Shown here: piece after piece, positions 6,929-15,167 of the stretch
How positions within the stretch are numbered: the first letter of the stretch is position 1
Layout of the letters: each line of letters opens with the position of its first letter
NCBI GenBank assembly: GCA_964526295.1
Contig: CAZGKW010000050.1
Coordinates: 1-28,760 of the forward strand
Length of the DNA: 28,760 nt
Source: CAZGKW01 sp964526295
GTDB lineage: Bacteria; Planctomycetota; Phycisphaerae; FEN-1346
Direction of reading: 5' to 3'
Made by a program: the position numbers and the translations under genes
Notes under the pieces: generated by a model
Seen by the model: the letters and a program-made list of their open reading frames with translations, nothing else
Databases searched by the model: none
Told to the model about the DNA's origin: nothing

Positions 6929-8422
6929 CTAGAAGCTCCACTTCGAGATCTTCTTGTAGAAGTCGAGCTTGCCCTTGTCCTCGCCGTAGCACCTGAAGTT
7001 CGGATCGGCCGTCGAGACCCGCTCCTGGCGGAAAACCATCTCCAGGAAGGCGAAGAACTTCCGCTTGAACTCCGACCAGGACCGCAGCTTCAGGGCGTGC
7101 TTCAGCAGGAACATCGGACGCGAGTGGTAGCTGACGTAGGCCTTGTGGGCGATCTCGTCGATCTCCTCGTTCGTCAGGTCCGTCCACGGCCGGGGCAGCG
7201 GCTGCTCCTCGACGTTCCCCAGAATGTATTCCCGCCAGTAGTCGTAGCCGCTCTCCTTCACCAGGTCGCGCCACAGGTTCGTCAGCGGCTTGGCCGTCAG
7301 CTTCGAGAACTGGACGTAGTCCAGGTTGAGCGACTTGGCGAACTTGACGGTCCGCTTGATGTCGCGGCGCGTCTCGCCGGGGCACCCGATGAGGAAGAAC
7401 CCGAGGGCCCGGATGCCGTGCTTCTTCGTCAGGCGGATCGTCTCGCGGATCTGTTCCAGGGTGATGCCCTTGTTGACCTGGTCGAGGGTCTCCTGGCTGC
7501 CCGACTCGATGCCGTAGTAGATCCGCCCGCACCCGGCGGCGGCCATCTCGCGCAGGAGCTCGTCGTCGACCGTGTCGATTCGCGACCGGCAGGCCCACAA
7601 AATGTCGAGCCCCCGCTCCTGGATGCCCTTCGAGATGCCCATCGTCCGCTTCCGGTCGATGCAGAACTCGTAGTCGAAGACGTCGATCTCCCGGATGCCG
7701 TACTCGTCGTAGCACTCCTGGATCTCGTTGAGGACCGTCTCGACCGAGCGGGGGTTGTAGGGCGTGCGGCCCGCCTCGCAGAAGGTGCACCCCATGGGGC
7801 ACCCCTTGCTGGTGACCATGACGGTGAAGTTCTTCCGCTCGGTGGGGAACTCGGCGTACAGCTCGTTCGGCAAGAGATGGCGGGCCGGGTTCGGGTAGTC
7901 GTCGAAGTCGGGCTCCGGGCCGTACGGCGTCTGGACGATCTCGCCGTTCCGCTTGTAGACGAGGCCCGGCACGTCGTCGAAGTTCCGGCCGCCCTCGAGC
8001 TCCTCCAGGAGGCGCGGCACGGTGTGGTAAGCGGAGTTGAAGCAGCCGAAGTCGATCGCCTCGGGCGTCACCGACTCGGTCGGATAGACCCGCAGGTTGT
8101 ACCCGCCGACCAGGACCTTCGGATTGTCCAGCTCCTTGCGGAGATACTCCAGCCACCCGAGCGTCTCGCGGAACATGTAGGTCGTCATCATCGAGCCGAT
8201 GACGTCGGGCTTCCACGGTTTCAGGTAGCGAGCGACCTCCTCGGGCGTCAGGCGAAGCGTCCGGGCGTCGATCAGCTTGACGTCGTGGCCGGCCCGCTCG
8301 GCGATGGCCGCCACCCACCCCATCGACAGCGGCGGGAACAGGCCGAAATAGCGCTGGACGATCCGCAGGTTCTCCTCGTGCAGCTTGTAGGAGAACGGGT
8401 TGAAGACCAGGGCTAGCTTCAT
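6929..8422 (-). CDS. B12-binding-type radical SAM protein (C)
   Basis: First gene of the minus-strand cluster, 497 residues. The N-terminal B12-binding-like domain (about 1-145) begins MKLALVFNPF and contains LIDART, DVIGSMMTTYMF and KVLVGGYN. The radical SAM motif CxxxCxxC is at C208, C212 and C215 (SKGCPMGCTFCEAG), followed by YYGIESGSQETLDQVNKG and FFLIGCPGET, which are well-preserved core strands. The C-terminal 100 residues or so are basic and aromatic (LLKHALKLRSWSEFKRKFFAFLEM) and could lie against the membrane. ATG 8422 is chosen over an upstream in-frame codon because GGAG precedes it by 6 nt and the Rossmann strand starts at once. The gene is divergent from the glycosyltransferase operon, with a 231-bp shared upstream region. 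Exact substrate unknown. Confidence 0.92.
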   Translation of the reverse strand: MKLALVFNPFSYKLHEENLRIVQRYFGLFPPLSMGWVAAIAERAGHDVKLIDARTLRLTPEEVARYLKPWKPDVIGSMMTTYMFRETLGWLEYLRKELDNPKVLVGGYNLRVYPTESVTPEAIDFGCFNSAYHTVPRLLEELEGGRNFDDVPGLVYKRNGEIVQTPYGPEPDFDDYPNPARHLLPNELYAEFPTERKNFTVMVTSKGCPMGCTFCEAGRTPYNPRSVETVLNEIQECYDEYGIREIDVFDYEFCIDRKRTMGISKGIQERGLDILWACRSRIDTVDDELLREMAAAGCGRIYYGIESGSQETLDQVNKGITLEQIRETIRLTKKHGIRALGFFLIGCPGETRRDIKRTVKFAKSLNLDYVQFSKLTAKPLTNLWRDLVKESGYDYWREYILGNVEEQPLPRPWTDLTNEEIDEIAHKAYVSYHSRPMFLLKHALKLRSWSEFKRKFFAFLEMVFRQERVSTADPNFRCYGEDKGKLDFYKKISKWSF

Positions 8423-8529
8423 AGCATACTCCGTGAGTCCTACGGAAGGGACACCGGGCAGGCCGTTCCCCCTCACGAACCGCCCGTCCGTGTCTAATAA
8501 TACCCTCTGGAAGCCCGAAAGAACAGCCG

Positions 8530-8535
8530 TATAAT
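8530..8535 (+). promoter_or_regulatory. Candidate -10 box for the glycosyltransferase operon
   Basis: A perfect TATAAT lies in an AT-richer island of the 231-bp divergent intergenic region (8423-8653), 118 nt before the first ATG of the eight-gene operon. No good TTGACA stands 16-18 nt upstream (the position reads ctggaa), so support rests on the -10 match and the location. The neighbouring tgtctaataataccc (8491-8505) could serve the minus-strand operon. Nothing else in the interval was recognised. Confidence 0.35.
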
Positions 8536-8653
8536 TCCATCGGTATTCTGACGGCGGGCCTTGCGTCCGAATGGGCCGGGCGCGGCGGGCGGTGCCCCGG
8601 CGGGACCATCGGCTTCAAGACCCCGCAACCATTTCCCCGATGAGACCCGTTGT

Positions 8654-10834
8654 ATGAAGTCGATGCCGGGAACCTCGCGCTCCGTCCCCAGACGGCGCCA
8701 CCGGTGGGCCCTGCTTCTGGCAGCCGCCGCCCTCACGGCCGCCGTCTGGACCGTCTACCGGCCCGTCCTCGGCTACGGCTTCACCAACTACGACGAGCAG
8801 CAACAGGTCGTCCGCAACCCCCTCGTCCGGGGCCTCTCGCCCGAGAACCTGGGCCGCATCTTCACCTCCCGCAGCAGCCACAGCTACTACCCCGTCCGGC
8901 TCCTCTCCTACGCCGTCGACCACGCCGTCTGGGGCATGGACCCGACGGGCTTCCACCTGACCAACCTCCTGCTGCACACGGCCAACGTCCTGCTGCTCGC
9001 CGGGCTGATCTTGAGGCTGGTCCGGTGGCGGCCGAGGGTTGCCGAGCCCGCCGCTGGCCTGTCCTCCGTAGCCCTCGGGGCGAAGGAGGAAGCGGCGGGA
9101 GACGTCCCGCCGCACCGAGGCTCACGCGAACCCTCGGCCGCGGGCGCGAACCCCGGCGGCGCCAACTCACGTTCGCGGCTCGAGCCCTTCGCTGGCCCGG
9201 CACGAGGCACGGCCTGGCCGATCATGGCGGCGGCGCTCGGGGCGGCCGGCTTCGCCCTCCATCCGGTGGCCGTCGAGCCGGTGGCCTGGATCGCCGGACG
9301 CGAGGAGCTGCTGATGGTCTTCGGGGCCCTGGGGTGCCTGCACCTCCACCTCTCGGCCCGACGCCGGGAGGCCGAGGCGGGACGAGCGACGCCCGGGGCC
9401 GTCGCCTGTCACCTGGGCGCCGTGGCGGCCTGCATCGTCGCCTGCGGATCGAACGTCGTCGGCGCGGTCGTCCCGGCCCTGGTGACCGTCTGGGACGTGG
9501 CGGCGCCCGGCCGGCCGCCGCTTCGCCGGGCCGCCCTGGCGTGGGCCCCGCTGTGGGCCGTGGGGATCGCCGCCGTGGCGATCAAGGCCCTGGGGCCCGT
9601 GCCGCCCGCCGCCCAGGCCCTGCCCGCGGCCATCCCCCTGGCGCGGAGGCCGGGCCTGGTGCTCCACCTGTTCGGCCGCAACGTCCTGACGCTCCTTCGG
9701 CCCGCGGACCTGACGGTGCAGTACCGCTGGGAGGTGCCGGAGGGGTCCCTGGAGCCCGGCGTGCTCCTGGGGCTCGGGGGGGTGCTGGCCCTGGCGGCGG
9801 CCATGGTCCTGGTCCGAAGGCACAAGGTCGTGCTGTTCGGCCTGGGCTGGTTCGTTCTGGCCCTCGCGCCGGTCTCCCAACTGGTGCTTCATCACATCTA
9901 CCGGGCCGACCGGCTGATGTACCTGCCGCTGGCGGGCCTGATGGTGGCCGCGGGGGCCGCCCTGGCCCACGTCCGGCACACGTCGACCCGCACGGTGGCG
10001 GCGTGCCTGACGGGTGCCTTGCTGGCCCTCTGGGGCGTCCTGGCGGTCGGGCAGGTCCCCGTCTGGCGGGACAGCCTCGCCCTGTTCGAGCGGGCCGTCC
10101 GCCTCAACCCCGAGAGCGGACTGGCCCACTACAACTACGCCGGCGCCCTGGCGGCGCGGGCCCGCCACGGTGAAGCCGTGGGCCACTACAAGGCGTACCT
10201 GCGCGTGCGGCCGGAACACGCCGAGGCCCGCGGCAACCTCGGCGCATCCCTGGCCGGCCTGGGCCGCACCGACGCCGCCATTGACCAGTACCGCCGGGCC
10301 CTGGAGGTAGAACCCCTGCACGCCGGCATCCGGTATAACCTGGCCAACGCCCTGGTCAGGAAGGGCCGGTCGGACGAGGCCCTCGCCCACTACCGTGCGA
10401 TTCTGGAGACCGCTCCCGACGCCGGGAAGGTGCGGTACAACCTGGCCCTGGCCCTGGCCCGGACCGGAGACCACGCCGGAGCCGTGGGGCAGCTCGAACG
10501 GCTCCTGGCCGACGATCCCGACAGCGCAAAGGCCCTGGCGGCCCTGGCCCGGGTCCTCGCCACCAGCGACGACCCCGAGGTCCGCGACCCGGAGCGGGCC
10601 GTGCAACTTGCCGAGCGGGCGTGTGAAAGGACGAACCGCACCAGCGCCATGGCCCTCGGCAGTCTGGCCACCGCCTACGCCGCCGACGGACGGGTCCCCG
10701 AGGCGATTGCCGCCGCCGAAGAGGCCCTCGAAGTGGCCGAGGCGGCGGGCGAGGAGGCCCGGGCCAGGCGGCTCCGACGCCGGCTGAACCGATACCACAG
10801 ACAGCTCCAGAACCAGGACGCCCCCCGACCGTGA
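8654..10834 (+). CDS. TMTC-like GT-C glycosyltransferase with TPR tail, gene 1 of 8
   Basis: This 726-residue polytopic protein has a basic N-terminus and a first helix (18-40). The first loop carries the acidic pair D47-E48 (NYDEQQQ), placed like the catalytic acidic motif of GT-C enzymes. Next come SYYPVRLLSYAVD, GFHLTNLLLHTANVLLL and HPVAVEPVAWIAGREELL (203-220), matching the TMTC motif order, and later RADRLMYLPLAG (417 onwards), the counterpart of TMTC AERYLYLP. After the last helix come W-R-D and about four TPRs (about 487-620), then the cap LARVLATSDDPEVRDPERAV. A 55-residue Gly/Ala/Ser/Arg-rich insert lies between about 128 and 190. ATG 8654 has only a weak SD. The last 397 bp duplicate those of gene 2. 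Likely role: transfer of a sugar from a polyprenyl-phosphate donor to a protein or glycan on the outer face of the membrane (inferred). Confidence 0.88.
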   Translation: MKSMPGTSRSVPRRRHRWALLLAAAALTAAVWTVYRPVLGYGFTNYDEQQQVVRNPLVRGLSPENLGRIFTSRSSHSYYPVRLLSYAVDHAVWGMDPTGFHLTNLLLHTANVLLLAGLILRLVRWRPRVAEPAAGLSSVALGAKEEAAGDVPPHRGSREPSAAGANPGGANSRSRLEPFAGPARGTAWPIMAAALGAAGFALHPVAVEPVAWIAGREELLMVFGALGCLHLHLSARRREAEAGRATPGAVACHLGAVAACIVACGSNVVGAVVPALVTVWDVAAPGRPPLRRAALAWAPLWAVGIAAVAIKALGPVPPAAQALPAAIPLARRPGLVLHLFGRNVLTLLRPADLTVQYRWEVPEGSLEPGVLLGLGGVLALAAAMVLVRRHKVVLFGLGWFVLALAPVSQLVLHHIYRADRLMYLPLAGLMVAAGAALAHVRHTSTRTVAACLTGALLALWGVLAVGQVPVWRDSLALFERAVRLNPESGLAHYNYAGALAARARHGEAVGHYKAYLRVRPEHAEARGNLGASLAGLGRTDAAIDQYRRALEVEPLHAGIRYNLANALVRKGRSDEALAHYRAILETAPDAGKVRYNLALALARTGDHAGAVGQLERLLADDPDSAKALAALARVLATSDDPEVRDPERAVQLAERACERTNRTSAMALGSLATAYAADGRVPEAIAAAEEALEVAEAAGEEARARRLRRRLNRYHRQLQNQDAPRP
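9042..9205 (+). repeat. In-frame insert element in gene 1
   Basis: About 55 extra codons (EPAAGLSSVALGAKEEAAGD onward) lie in a loop of the GT-C core, measured as 156 residues from the first acidic motif residue to the HPV motif, against 100-102 in genes 2, 3, 4 and 8. The 48 bases at 9057-9104 are identical to 17694-17741 in gene 5. The ends (gagcccgccg; gcggctcgag) are imperfectly inverted. It looks like an interspersed repeat tolerated inside the coding frame. Confidence 0.65.
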
Positions 10835-11308
10835 CCGAACCGACCGACAAGGTGGAGGTCCGCAAGGCCCGGCCGGCCCCCCGCTGGGCCGCACCCCTGG
10901 CGGCGCTGGCCCTGGCGGCGGCCGTCTGGCTCGTCTTCCGGCCGGTCCTGGGCTACGAGTTCACCAACTATGACGAGCGGCAGCAGATCCTGGAGAATCC
11001 GCTGGCCCGGAGCACCTCGCTGCGCAACTTCTGGCGCGTCTTCACGAGCCGCGGCATCTACAGCTACTACCCCGTCCGGCTCGCCTCCTACGCCGTCGAC
11101 CACGCCGTCTGGGGCATGGACCCGACGGGGTTCCACCTGACGAACCTCGTGCTGCACACGGCCAACGTGGTGCTGCTTTTCTGGCTGGCGCTGCGTCTGG
11201 TGCGGCGGGCGGCCGGTTCGGCGGAGACCTGGGCGGTGGCGTCGGCGGCCCTCGGGGCCGGCCTGTTCGCCCTGCACCCGGTGGTCGTCGAGCCGGTGGC
11301 CTGGATCG
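10438..11308 (+). repeat. 871-bp perfect direct repeat, copy 1
   Basis: These bases are identical to 12657-13527 at a constant offset of 2219 bp, by line-by-line comparison. The copy covers the last 132 codons or so of gene 1, the GTGA junction and the first 159 codons or so of gene 2. The offset equals exactly one gene length, so recombination between the copies would delete or add one whole gene in frame. Confidence 0.9.
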
Positions 11309-13053
11309 CCGGTCGGGAAGAGCTCCTCATGGTCGTGGGCACGATGGTCTGTTTCCACTTCCACCTGTCGGCCCGACGGGCCGAAGACCGGTTCGGCCGA
11401 CCCAACGCCCGGGCGGTGGCCTGCCACCTCGGCGCCGTGGCGGGGTGTCTGGCGGGGTGCGGGAGCAACGTCGTCGGGGCGGTCATCCCCGCCCTGGTGA
11501 CGCTGTGGGACGTGCTCAGCCTGACCGGGCCGAAGCTGAAGCGGATCCTGCCGGCCACCCTCCCACTGTGGTTCATCGGCGCCGCCACCGTGGGCGTCAA
11601 GCTGCTCGGCCCTCAGCCCCCCGGCGGGGAGGCCCTGGAGGCGACGGTCCCGCTGTCGCTGCGGCCGGCGGTGGCCCTGGACGTGTTCGGAGCGAACCTG
11701 CGGGCCCTGGTGTGGCCGGCGGAGTTCGCGGCGCTCTACCCGTGGTATTTGCCCCAGAGCCTGCTGGAGCCGAGCGTGCTCGCCGGGGGTGCGGCGGCGC
11801 TGGCGGCGGCGGCCGGGCTGTTCCTTTTGCGGCGCCGGCGGCGCATCGTTTTCGGCCTGGGATGGTTCCTTCTGGGCCTGGCCCCGGCCTCTCAGATCGT
11901 GCTCCACCACATCTACCGGGCGGATCGCCTGATGTATCTACCCCTGGCGGGCCTGGCGATCGCCGCCGGGGCGGCCCTGGTCCGGTTCCGCCGACGGGCC
12001 GCCCGGGCCGGCGCCCTGGTCGCCTCCGTCCTGGCGCTGGGCCTGTGGGGAACCGTCGCCGCCCGGCGGCTTCCGGTCTGGCAGGACAGCGTGTCCCTGT
12101 TCGCCCACACGCTGAAGCTCAACCCGGAGAGCTACCTCGTCCATCGAAATCTCGGCCTGGCCCTGGTCAAGCGGGGAGACGTCAAGCAGGGCACGGTCCA
12201 CCTGCGCCGGTCGGCAGCGCTTCGGCCCGACAGCCCCCAGGCCCTGAACGATCTCGGGGGGGCCCTCCTGCTCCGCGGCGAACTCGACGAGGCGACGGCC
12301 GTCCTGCGGGAAGCCGTCCGGCGGGACGTAGACCACGCCGACGCCCACTACAACCTCGGCCTGGCGCTTGCGCGGCAGGGGCAGCCCCGCGAGGCCCTCC
12401 GGCACTGCCTGCGGGCCCTGGCCATTGACGATACGCTCGTCGATGCCCATAACAACGCCGGCCTCCTGATCGAGCAGCTCGGCCGGCCCCGGGAGGCCGC
12501 GAAGCACTACCGGCAGGCCCTGGAAGCCGATCCGCGGCACGCACCGGCCCTGTACAACTGGGCCAACCTCCGGGTCAAGCGAGGGCACTTCCGCGGCGCC
12601 GTCCGCCTCTACCGCCGCGCGCTCAAGCTCCAGCCCGACTACGTAGCCGCCCGCACCAACCTGGCCCTGGCCCTGGCCCGGACCGGAGACCACGCCGGAG
12701 CCGTGGGGCAGCTCGAACGGCTCCTGGCCGACGATCCCGACAGCGCAAAGGCCCTGGCGGCCCTGGCCCGGGTCCTCGCCACCAGCGACGACCCCGAGGT
12801 CCGCGACCCGGAGCGGGCCGTGCAACTTGCCGAGCGGGCGTGTGAAAGGACGAACCGCACCAGCGCCATGGCCCTCGGCAGTCTGGCCACCGCCTACGCC
12901 GCCGACGGACGGGTCCCCGAGGCGATTGCCGCCGCCGAAGAGGCCCTCGAAGTGGCCGAGGCGGCGGGCGAGGAGGCCCGGGCCAGGCGGCTCCGACGCC
13001 GGCTGAACCGATACCACAGACAGCTCCAGAACCAGGACGCCCCCCGACCGTGA
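10831..13053 (+). CDS. TMTC-like GT-C glycosyltransferase with TPR tail, gene 2 of 8
   Basis: A 740-residue paralog of gene 1 without the loop insert. The acidic pair is D48-E49 (NYDERQQ), HPVVVEPVAWIAGREELL starts at 149 and RADRLMYLPLAG at 363. The C-terminal part has about six TPRs and the LARVLATSDDPEVRDP cap. The start is GTG 10831, whose last bases overlap the TGA of gene 1 (GTGA), implying translational coupling; a weak AGGAC lies upstream. The first 159 codons or so are base-for-base those of gene 3 and the last 132 or so those of gene 1, so only the middle (11309-12656) is unique. The gene is therefore a mosaic, or the product of a recent unequal exchange. Donor and acceptor are unknown. 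Confidence 0.88.
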   Translation: MTEPTDKVEVRKARPAPRWAAPLAALALAAAVWLVFRPVLGYEFTNYDERQQILENPLARSTSLRNFWRVFTSRGIYSYYPVRLASYAVDHAVWGMDPTGFHLTNLVLHTANVVLLFWLALRLVRRAAGSAETWAVASAALGAGLFALHPVVVEPVAWIAGREELLMVVGTMVCFHFHLSARRAEDRFGRPNARAVACHLGAVAGCLAGCGSNVVGAVIPALVTLWDVLSLTGPKLKRILPATLPLWFIGAATVGVKLLGPQPPGGEALEATVPLSLRPAVALDVFGANLRALVWPAEFAALYPWYLPQSLLEPSVLAGGAAALAAAAGLFLLRRRRRIVFGLGWFLLGLAPASQIVLHHIYRADRLMYLPLAGLAIAAGAALVRFRRRAARAGALVASVLALGLWGTVAARRLPVWQDSVSLFAHTLKLNPESYLVHRNLGLALVKRGDVKQGTVHLRRSAALRPDSPQALNDLGGALLLRGELDEATAVLREAVRRDVDHADAHYNLGLALARQGQPREALRHCLRALAIDDTLVDAHNNAGLLIEQLGRPREAAKHYRQALEADPRHAPALYNWANLRVKRGHFRGAVRLYRRALKLQPDYVAARTNLALALARTGDHAGAVGQLERLLADDPDSAKALAALARVLATSDDPEVRDPERAVQLAERACERTNRTSAMALGSLATAYAADGRVPEAIAAAEEALEVAEAAGEEARARRLRRRLNRYHRQLQNQDAPRP

Positions 13054-13527
13054 CCGAACCGACCGACAAGGTGGAGGTCCGCAAGGCCCGGCCGGCCCCC
13101 CGCTGGGCCGCACCCCTGGCGGCGCTGGCCCTGGCGGCGGCCGTCTGGCTCGTCTTCCGGCCGGTCCTGGGCTACGAGTTCACCAACTATGACGAGCGGC
13201 AGCAGATCCTGGAGAATCCGCTGGCCCGGAGCACCTCGCTGCGCAACTTCTGGCGCGTCTTCACGAGCCGCGGCATCTACAGCTACTACCCCGTCCGGCT
13301 CGCCTCCTACGCCGTCGACCACGCCGTCTGGGGCATGGACCCGACGGGGTTCCACCTGACGAACCTCGTGCTGCACACGGCCAACGTGGTGCTGCTTTTC
13401 TGGCTGGCGCTGCGTCTGGTGCGGCGGGCGGCCGGTTCGGCGGAGACCTGGGCGGTGGCGTCGGCGGCCCTCGGGGCCGGCCTGTTCGCCCTGCACCCGG
13501 TGGTCGTCGAGCCGGTGGCCTGGATCG
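12657..13527 (+). repeat. 871-bp perfect direct repeat, copy 2
   Basis: Identical to 10438-11308. It covers the end of gene 2, the GTGA junction and the start of gene 3. Identity ends abruptly: upstream the genes differ from cac/tac, and downstream at ATCGCCGG versus ATCGGGGC. Sharp ends suggest recent recombination or gene conversion. An assembly chimera cannot be excluded without read data. Confidence 0.9.
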
Positions 13528-15167
13528 GGGCCCGCGAGGAGCTTTTGCTGGTGCTCGGGGCCGTCGCGTGCATGCACTTGCACCTCTCGGCCCGGGCGGC
13601 GGAGACCCGCACCCGAAGGACGGGCGGCCGGGCCGTCGCTTTGCACGGCGGGGCCGTCCTGGCCTGCATCGTCGCGTGCGGATCGAACGTCGTCGGCGCC
13701 GTCATCGCCCCCATCGTGACGCTGTGGGACGTGCTGACCCTGCCGGGGCCCAGGGCGAAGCGCATCCTGGCGACCGTGGCGCCGCTGTGGGCCGTCTGTA
13801 CGGCGGCCGTCCTCATCAAGGTCATCGAGGGTCCCGCGTCGCCGGGAGGGGCCGGTGAGGCGCTGCCGGCCCTCGACCGGGCCATGTTCGTCCTCAGCCT
13901 CCTGTGGGCGAACCTGTGGGCCCTGATCTGGCCGGCCCGGCTGACGGTCGACTATCCCGGGCGAGTCCCGGCAGGGCTCCTGGAGCCCCGCGTTCTGCTC
14001 GGACTGGCGTCGGCCCTCGGGCTGGCGGCCGTGCTGTGGGTGCTGAGGCGGCGGCGGGCGGCCTTTCTCGGGCTGGGGTGGTTCCTGCTGGCCCTGGCGC
14101 CGACGCTTCAGGTCCTGCCCCATCACGTCGACCGGGCGGACCGGTTCCTGTACCTGCCGCTGGCCGGGCTGTCGATCGGAGCGGCGGCGGGCCTGGCGCG
14201 GCTTTCGAGGGAGCCGGCCCGCCTGTTTGCCGCCGGTTTGGCCGTCTTTGTGCTCGCCGGCTGGGGTTGGAGAAGCGTCGGGCAGGTGCCCGTCTGGCGC
14301 GACACCGAAGCGCTGTTCGGCCATTGCCTGGAACTGAATCCGACGAGCGTCACCGCCCACAACAACCTGGCCGTCCTTAGGGCAAGCCAGGGACGACCCG
14401 ACCTGGCCGAGGAGCACCTCCGCCTGTCCCTGGCCCAGGAGCCCCGCCGGGCCGACACCCACTACAACCTCGGCCGGGCCCTCACCATGCAGGGCCGCAC
14501 CGAGGAGGCCGTCACGCAATTCCGCGAAGCCCTCCGGCTGAGCTCAGGCCACGCCGAGGCCCACAACAGCCTGGCCAACGTCTTCGCCCGGACGGGCCGG
14601 CACGAGGCGGCCCTGCCCCACTACCGGCAGGCCCTCGCCGCCGATCCGCTCCACGTCCAGGCCCGCACGAACCTCGCAAGCGCCCTGATGGCCCTGGACG
14701 ACTACGACGCCGCCGAGGGCCACCTCCGCCGGGCCATCGCCATCGACCCGGCCTACGCGAACGCCCACCGCAGCCTCGCCGTCCTGGTGACGCGTCAGGG
14801 CCGGTTCGCGGAGGCCGTCCGTGCCTACCGGGCCTTCCTGCGCCTCCGCCCGGACGACCCGAGCGTGACGGAGGCCCTGGTCAGGCTCCTCGCCGCATGT
14901 GACGACCCGGAGGTTCGCGACGGCCCGGCGGCCGTCCGGCTGGCCGAATCGCTCGTCGCCAGGAGCGGCCGGGGCGACCCGCGGCACCTGGACGCCCTGG
15001 CCCTGGCCTACGCCGCCGTCGAGGACTTCGGGCGGGCGGCCGATGCGGCCCGGGAGGCCCTCCGCCTGGCCCGCCGGGCCGGGGACGAGCGTCTGGCACG
15101 CGAGATCGAGGGCCGACTCGACCGATATATCGCACGGACCCGGTCGAACGAGAGGCCGTCTCCGTGA
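13050..15167 (+). CDS. TMTC-like GT-C glycosyltransferase with TPR tail, gene 3 of 8
   Basis: A 705-residue paralog. The acidic pair D48-E49, the HPVVVEPVAWIGAREELL motif at 149, the CGSNVVGAV helix and RADRFLYLPLAG are all present. The tail has about five TPRs (first unit TSVTAHNNLAVLRASQGRPD) and the cap LVRLLAACDDPEVRD. GTG 13050 overlaps the gene 2 stop (GTGA). The first 478 bp equal those of gene 2. A 99-bp tract around the HPV motif (13445-13543) is identical to gene 4, so the core is stitched from conversion tracts. There is no loop insert. The role is inferred as for the family: sugar transfer at the membrane, with TPRs contacting acceptor or partners. Confidence 0.88.
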   Translation: MTEPTDKVEVRKARPAPRWAAPLAALALAAAVWLVFRPVLGYEFTNYDERQQILENPLARSTSLRNFWRVFTSRGIYSYYPVRLASYAVDHAVWGMDPTGFHLTNLVLHTANVVLLFWLALRLVRRAAGSAETWAVASAALGAGLFALHPVVVEPVAWIGAREELLLVLGAVACMHLHLSARAAETRTRRTGGRAVALHGGAVLACIVACGSNVVGAVIAPIVTLWDVLTLPGPRAKRILATVAPLWAVCTAAVLIKVIEGPASPGGAGEALPALDRAMFVLSLLWANLWALIWPARLTVDYPGRVPAGLLEPRVLLGLASALGLAAVLWVLRRRRAAFLGLGWFLLALAPTLQVLPHHVDRADRFLYLPLAGLSIGAAAGLARLSREPARLFAAGLAVFVLAGWGWRSVGQVPVWRDTEALFGHCLELNPTSVTAHNNLAVLRASQGRPDLAEEHLRLSLAQEPRRADTHYNLGRALTMQGRTEEAVTQFREALRLSSGHAEAHNSLANVFARTGRHEAALPHYRQALAADPLHVQARTNLASALMALDDYDAAEGHLRRAIAIDPAYANAHRSLAVLVTRQGRFAEAVRAYRAFLRLRPDDPSVTEALVRLLAACDDPEVRDGPAAVRLAESLVARSGRGDPRHLDALALAYAAVEDFGRAADAAREALRLARRAGDERLAREIEGRLDRYIARTRSNERPSP
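13445..13543 (+). repeat. 99-bp tract identical between genes 3 and 4
   Basis: Identical to 15559-15657, encoding TWAVASAALGAGLF through HPVVVEPVAW to the REEL region. The flanking sequence is clearly diverged, which marks it as a conversion tract and not only strong constraint, since third codon positions also agree. Confidence 0.75.

Noticed and set aside
8477..8497. ECF-sigma-like promoter GAACC ... GTCTAA in the divergent region
   Set aside because: The spacer is only about 10 nt, against the usual 15-17, so the match is probably chance.
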